A stretch of DNA of 16,998 nt from an uncultured Bacilli bacterium (GTDB lineage: Bacteria > Bacillota_I > Bacilli_A > RF39 > UBA660): positions 1 through 16,998 of the forward strand of contig CALVHK010000012.1 of the NCBI GenBank assembly GCA_944327405.1, in the 5' to 3' direction. Positions 13,262 to 16,998 of this stretch are shown here, in pieces. The stretch's first letter is position 1. The number at the start of each line of letters is the position of its first letter. Both the position numbers and the translations under genes were made by a program. Under the pieces are notes generated by a model. That model saw only the letters and a list, made by a program, of their open reading frames with translations, was not told the DNA's origin and did not search any database.

Positions 13262-15442
13262 TTATATGCGAAGTGGGTTAATATCTAGCTCTAAGAAGCA
13301 ATTTTTGTGGGTAGCATATATTCCATCTAAATCTTTTAATGTTTTCATTAATTTATCATCAAAGCGATATTTTATCGTAATACTAAAGCGATAAATGTTG
13401 TTTCTTTTGAAATTAGAAGCTGTGCTTGGTCCTAGAATAATACTTGTCTCATCCAAATTATTTTCTAAATATTTTTTAATCTTACTTGCCTCAGTTGATG
13501 CAACATGATAATCTTTGCTGGCTATTTTAATGTTGGCTAAGTAATAGTATGGAGGATACTTGAGTATTTTTCTTACTTTCATTTCTTTAGCATAAAACTC
13601 GTCATAGTCATGATTTTTTACCGCTTTTATTGTTTCATTATCTGGATTAAACGTTTGAATCACAACCGAACCAGGAATAGTACTTCTACCTGCTCTACCG
13701 GATGCTTGATCAAGTAGGCTAAATGTGCGTTCACTACTCCTGAAATCCGGAATATTTAGACTACTGTCGGCACTTATTACACCTACTAAAGTGCATTTTG
13801 GAAAATCTAGACCCTTACTAATCATTTGGGTTCCGATTAAAACATTGTATTCTTCATTCTTAAAAGCTTTGATGATTTTATCATGTGCCCCCTTTTTGGT
13901 TGTAGTATCTGCATCCATCCGAATGACTTTAGCATCTGGGTATTTTTCTTGGATCATCTGCTCTAGTTTTTCTGTACCCATACCCATATAATTTAGTCCT
14001 CTTTCATGACATTCCGGACAAATATCATCTTTAATTTTGGTATAGCCACAATAATGACATCTAAGTGTGTTGGCATTTTTGTGATAAGTTAAAGAAATTT
14101 CACAATGAGGGCATTTGTAAGTAAATCCACAATTGCTGCAAGTGATGAAAGTGGAAAATCCTCTTCTATTTAAAAGTAGTATTACTTGCTCTTTATTATT
14201 TAGACACTCTTTTATCTTGGTATCTAGTAACTTGCTAATAACAAAGTTGCGATGTTCTAACTCACTTTTCATATCAACTATAAACACTTCAGGAAGTGGT
14301 AAATTATTGGCCCGATGCTTTAATGTGATTAGTTCGTACACTTTCTTTTGCGCTCTAGCCATAGACTCTAATGAGGGAGTAGCACTACCGAGTATTAGAG
14401 GGCAATGATGATATTCACTTCTTTTGATGGCTAAATCCCGGGCATGGTATCTTGGGGTATTATCTTGTTTGTATGTATCACTATGTTCTTCATCCATAAT
14501 AATGACACCTATATTGGTTAAGGGTGCAAAAACTGCACTACGAGTACCAATCACAATTTTTATTTCTCCTTTTAATATTTTTAAATATTCTTCATACTTT
14601 TCTTTTACCGATAATCCACTGTGAAGGATAGCAACATCACTTCCAAAAGCATCATAGAATATACTTACGATTTGCTCAGTTAAACTGATTTCAGGAACTA
14701 AGAGTAAAGCTGTTTTACCCCTAGCAATCACTTTTTCAATTAGCTTGATATAAATTTGGGTTTTGCCACTTCCGGTTACTCCATATAAAAGAAAAGTTTT
14801 AGCAACATCAAGAGAGTTTGAAATTGTATCAAAAGCATGTTGTTGTTCTTCCGTTAATACTTTGGTATTTTTGGTTCCTTTTACATACACACTTTTCTTT
14901 ATTCTTTTTTCTTCTTTTACTAATTCAAGCTTTATTAATTCTCTTAGACTGCTCGCATTCGCATTTTTCCTATTTATTTCATCTCTTTCTAATAGATCAC
15001 TTAAAATTTTTGTTTTGTTGCTTTTTTTATGAGTCTGAATAAATTCTTCAATTTCTTCTTTAGGCTTATTTAGAAGAATAACTTTTTCATACTCATTATA
15101 ATCTTTGGTTTGTTCTTTTACTTTTAAGGCACTTGGCAGCATGGTTTGATAAGCTGTAATTAAATTGCATAAAGTTAGGCTCTGCATGTAGCGTCCTAGC
15201 ATAAGTAATTCTTTATTTAATATCAAAAATTCGTCTTCAATACTCGCTATTTCTTTTAATTCGTAAGTTCCTTCATAAGTATTCGTAAGTTTTAAGACAA
15301 TTCCATGAACATAGCGATTGTTAAAGGGGACTAATACTTTCATACCCACTTTTAATTTGTCTATTAAATCTGATGGCACTTTATAACTGAATGCTTTATC
15401 TAAAGATTTTACAGGATATTCTATAATACAATATGCATACAT
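13262..15442 (-). CDS. priA: Primosomal protein N' (replication restart helicase PriA)
   Basis: This 726-residue protein has full-length PriA architecture. It comprises an N-terminal 3'-end-binding domain (from MYAYCIIEYPVKSLDKAFSY), Walker A GVTGSGKT at 221-228, DEEH at 317-320, LGSATPSLES near 351-360, eight zinc-binding cysteines (about 435, 438, 444, 447, 462, 465, 475, 478), the GTQMISKGLDFP helicase motif and the QASGRAGR motif. PriA recognises stalled forks and D-loops and loads the replicative helicase through primosome partners. ATG 15442 is six bases after GGAGGG. It lies 44 bases after the nuclease gene, and sigG follows 53 bases downstream with no terminator. All motifs are intact. 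Confidence 0.97.
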   Translation of the reverse strand: MYAYCIIEYPVKSLDKAFSYKVPSDLIDKLKVGMKVLVPFNNRYVHGIVLKLTNTYEGTYELKEIASIEDEFLILNKELLMLGRYMQSLTLCNLITAYQTMLPSALKVKEQTKDYNEYEKVILLNKPKEEIEEFIQTHKKSNKTKILSDLLERDEINRKNANASSLRELIKLELVKEEKRIKKSVYVKGTKNTKVLTEEQQHAFDTISNSLDVAKTFLLYGVTGSGKTQIYIKLIEKVIARGKTALLLVPEISLTEQIVSIFYDAFGSDVAILHSGLSVKEKYEEYLKILKGEIKIVIGTRSAVFAPLTNIGVIIMDEEHSDTYKQDNTPRYHARDLAIKRSEYHHCPLILGSATPSLESMARAQKKVYELITLKHRANNLPLPEVFIVDMKSELEHRNFVISKLLDTKIKECLNNKEQVILLLNRRGFSTFITCSNCGFTYKCPHCEISLTYHKNANTLRCHYCGYTKIKDDICPECHERGLNYMGMGTEKLEQMIQEKYPDAKVIRMDADTTTKKGAHDKIIKAFKNEEYNVLIGTQMISKGLDFPKCTLVGVISADSSLNIPDFRSSERTFSLLDQASGRAGRSTIPGSVVIQTFNPDNETIKAVKNHDYDEFYAKEMKVRKILKYPPYYYLANIKIASKDYHVASTEASKIKKYLENNLDETSIILGPSTASNFKRNNIYRFSITIKYRFDDKLMKTLKDLDGIYATHKNCFLELDINPLRI

Positions 15443-15460
15443 TTTTAACCCTCCATCTCT

Positions 15461-15489
15461 ATTTTATCAAAATATAGACTGATATTCTA
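15461..15489 (-). promoter_or_regulatory. Weak candidate promoter for priA
   Basis: Extended -10 TGaTAAAAT (TAAAAT at 15466-15461) is present, but the -35 position (TAGAAT, 17 bases upstream) is poor. priA may instead be read through from the nuclease genes. Confidence 0.3.
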
Positions 15490-16404
15490 GTTTTTTGTTT
15501 TTTCTAACTGGTAAGTTAGGGGTATGATTTCTTCACTTTTAATGAAGTTGGCAATGAGCTTGTCGCTTTCCTTGGAAATGATGATACCTATTGTTTTGTT
15601 ATGATGAGGTTCTCTAAATTGTTCGTCTATTAGTTTCATATAATATTCCATTTGGGCTTTATCTTCTTTTTTTAAAGGACGCAGTTTTAGCTCGACTACT
15701 ACAGGGCAATTTAATTTCATATTAAATAGCAATAAATCTACATAATAATTTTTGCTTCCATCACTTAGTTTATATTGGTGACCCGCATATAAAAAGCCTT
15801 CACCTAACTGTTTGAAGAAAAGATCTAGATTAGCAAGAATACTTAATTCTAAGTCGTGTTCTGAAGATATTTCTTTATCCACTTCAATAATAATGGGATC
15901 TTTCATATTAGCTGTGATAGAATGCTTTTGAGGTGAAATAATATCTATTTTCTCAGGTTTATTAATTAATCTCTCATAGGAATTACTTTTTATTTCTTTT
16001 GCTAGTTCCCTTTCTGATAGCTTATTTTGAATACATAAATTAATGTAATAATTTCTCTTGTTCTCGTCTTTAATAGGTAATAATCTTTTGTAATGAGTCC
16101 AACTCAAAGTGCGCTGCAGTGCGGCGCATTTTGGAAATGAGTTATAAAATTGACGAAATTTACGTAAATTCGTGGCATCGTATCCCTTCCCATATTGTTC
16201 TGTAAGTCGAACAGACCATTTCTTAATTAATTCATTGCCGTATTTCGCTCTTGATTCTCCACCTTGGGCTTCAATGATTAATCTTCCTACATTCCAATAA
16301 TTGGTTACTGTATCATTATTTTCTTCTAATCTTCTTGCTCTTTTACTTATTTCATTCTTTTTGATTAAATGTTCTATTTCATTGTAATATGTTTCTTCAT
16401 TCAT
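15487..16404 (-). CDS. DUF1016/YhcG-family PD-(D/E)XK nuclease
   Basis: This 305-residue protein has the two-part YhcG layout. The N-terminal DUF1016 helical region (about 10-145) has NYWNVGRLI at 35-43, YGNELIKKWS and LSWTHYKRLL near 100-109. The C-terminal PD-(D/E)XK nuclease domain (about 180-300) has YVDLLLFN with Asp223 and VVVELKL with Glu238 and Lys240, then a Gln at 251. Such proteins are predicted DNases linked to restriction or mobile elements and often sit near defence genes; biological function is poorly known. ATG 16404 is seven bases after AAGGAG and overlaps the end of the upstream copy by eight bases. It is the intact downstream member of a tandem pair sharing long near-identical DNA stretches. 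Confidence 0.85.
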   Translation of the reverse strand: MNEETYYNEIEHLIKKNEISKRARRLEENNDTVTNYWNVGRLIIEAQGGESRAKYGNELIKKWSVRLTEQYGKGYDATNLRKFRQFYNSFPKCAALQRTLSWTHYKRLLPIKDENKRNYYINLCIQNKLSERELAKEIKSNSYERLINKPEKIDIISPQKHSITANMKDPIIIEVDKEISSEHDLELSILANLDLFFKQLGEGFLYAGHQYKLSDGSKNYYVDLLLFNMKLNCPVVVELKLRPLKKEDKAQMEYYMKLIDEQFREPHHNKTIGIIISKESDKLIANFIKSEEIIPLTYQLEKTKN

Positions 16405-16998
16405 TAATAGTCTCCTTCACTTGTTTTAGTTTGTATGTTAACGGTATTATTTCTTCGCTTCTGATGAAATTAGCGATGAGCTTGTTGCTTTCCTTGGTGA
16501 TGATGATACCTATTGTTTTGTTATGATGTGGCAATTTTAAATTCTCATCAACCAATTTCATATAGTATTCCATTTGAGCTTTATCTTCTTTTTTTAGTGG
16601 TCTTAATTTTAGTTCTACTACTACAAATGAATTGGTTTTAAAATTAAACAAAAGTATGTCTATATAATAATTTTTGTTTCCATCATTTATTTTGTATTGA
16701 TGACCTGCATATAAGAATCCCTCCCCCTAACTGTTTAAAGAAAAGATCTAGATTAGCAAGAATACTTAATTCTAGGTCTTGTTCTGAGGTTATTTCTTTA
16801 TCTGCTTCAATTATAATTGGGTTTTTCATGTTGGTTGTGATAGAATATTTAGGATAAGTCACAATATCTATTTTTTCTGGTTTATCAATTAGCCTTTCAT
16901 AGGAATTACTTTTTATTTCTCTTGCTAGTTCCCTTTCTGATAGCTTATTTTGAATACATAAATTAATGTAATAATTTCTCTTGTTCTCATCTTTAATA
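16397..16998 (-). pseudogene. Second DUF1016/YhcG nuclease copy, frameshifted, cut by right edge
   Basis: Translation from the edge reads DENKRNYYINLCIQNKLSE and on to FFKQLG, parallel to the intact copy, then shifts frame at a C5 run on the plus strand (16723-16727) and stops soon after. Dropping one base restores QLGEGFLYAGHQYK and joins the rest: YYIDILLF, VVVELKL, ending KETINE. One extra base therefore separates a readable N-terminal part (beginning outside the window) from the nuclease core. This may be a true inactivating mutation, homopolymer slippage with phase variation, or a sequencing error. The C-terminus is four residues longer than that of the intact copy and overlaps its start codon. 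Confidence 0.8.

Noticed and set aside
1..16998. CRISPR array, tRNA or rRNA genes, transposase or integrase genes
   Set aside because: No regularly spaced repeats, no cloverleaf or rRNA-like stretches, and no recombinase motifs were seen on either strand.
1..16998. Mycoplasma-type code with UGA as Trp
   Set aside because: Long proteins such as PriA and SigG read through intact in the standard bacterial code, Trp positions use TGG, and TGA ends the second nuclease copy.

Overview
The window is AT-rich DNA from a low-GC Gram-positive bacterium. It has strong AGGAGG-type ribosome binding sites, TTGACA/TATAAT-like promoters, standard stop-codon use (UGA is a stop, Trp is UGG), and a gene for the forespore sigma factor SigG. 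The host is therefore probably a spore-forming member of the Firmicutes/Bacilli, perhaps a gut lineage related to Erysipelotrichia; that placement is inference. Nearly all genes lie on the minus strand.

Right to left (the direction of transcription), the window opens with two tandem copies of a DUF1016/YhcG-type PD-(D/E)XK nuclease gene (15487-16998). The upstream copy runs off the edge and is broken by one extra base in a C5 run. Core genes follow: priA (primosomal helicase), sigG, and an RDD membrane protein overlapping a Nudix hydrolase, closed by a hairpin terminator. Next is a 658-residue AIPR-family abortive-infection protein with a nuclease-like N-terminal region and its own strong promoter, then a metallophosphoesterase. 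A small plus-strand gene of unknown function (7944-8120) is divergent from an ASCH-domain gene. The ASCH gene abuts a decayed histidine-kinase C-terminus and a stand-alone receiver-domain response regulator.

The left 6.7 kb is the most unusual part. A near-consensus promoter at 6733-6761 drives a compact minus-strand operon: a GreA-like transcript-cleavage factor, a 26-codon ORF ending in an intrinsic terminator/attenuator, a GHMP-fold/SAM-methyltransferase fusion, a PLP aminotransferase, a cysteine-rich U32-family protein, a P-loop nucleotide-kinase-like/M23 metallopeptidase fusion, a Ham1-type NTP pyrophosphatase-like protein lacking the usual SHR motif, and an unknown gene that leaves the window. 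Ribosome binding sites sit close to each start and gaps are short. The set (sugar- or amino-acid-phosphate chemistry, transamination, possible O2-independent hydroxylation, methylation, nucleotide kinase, nucleotide pyrophosphatase) looks like a small-molecule or modified-nucleotide pathway that I cannot match to a known one. The product is unknown. The 26-codon ORF could be a leader peptide, a precursor peptide, or a small membrane peptide.
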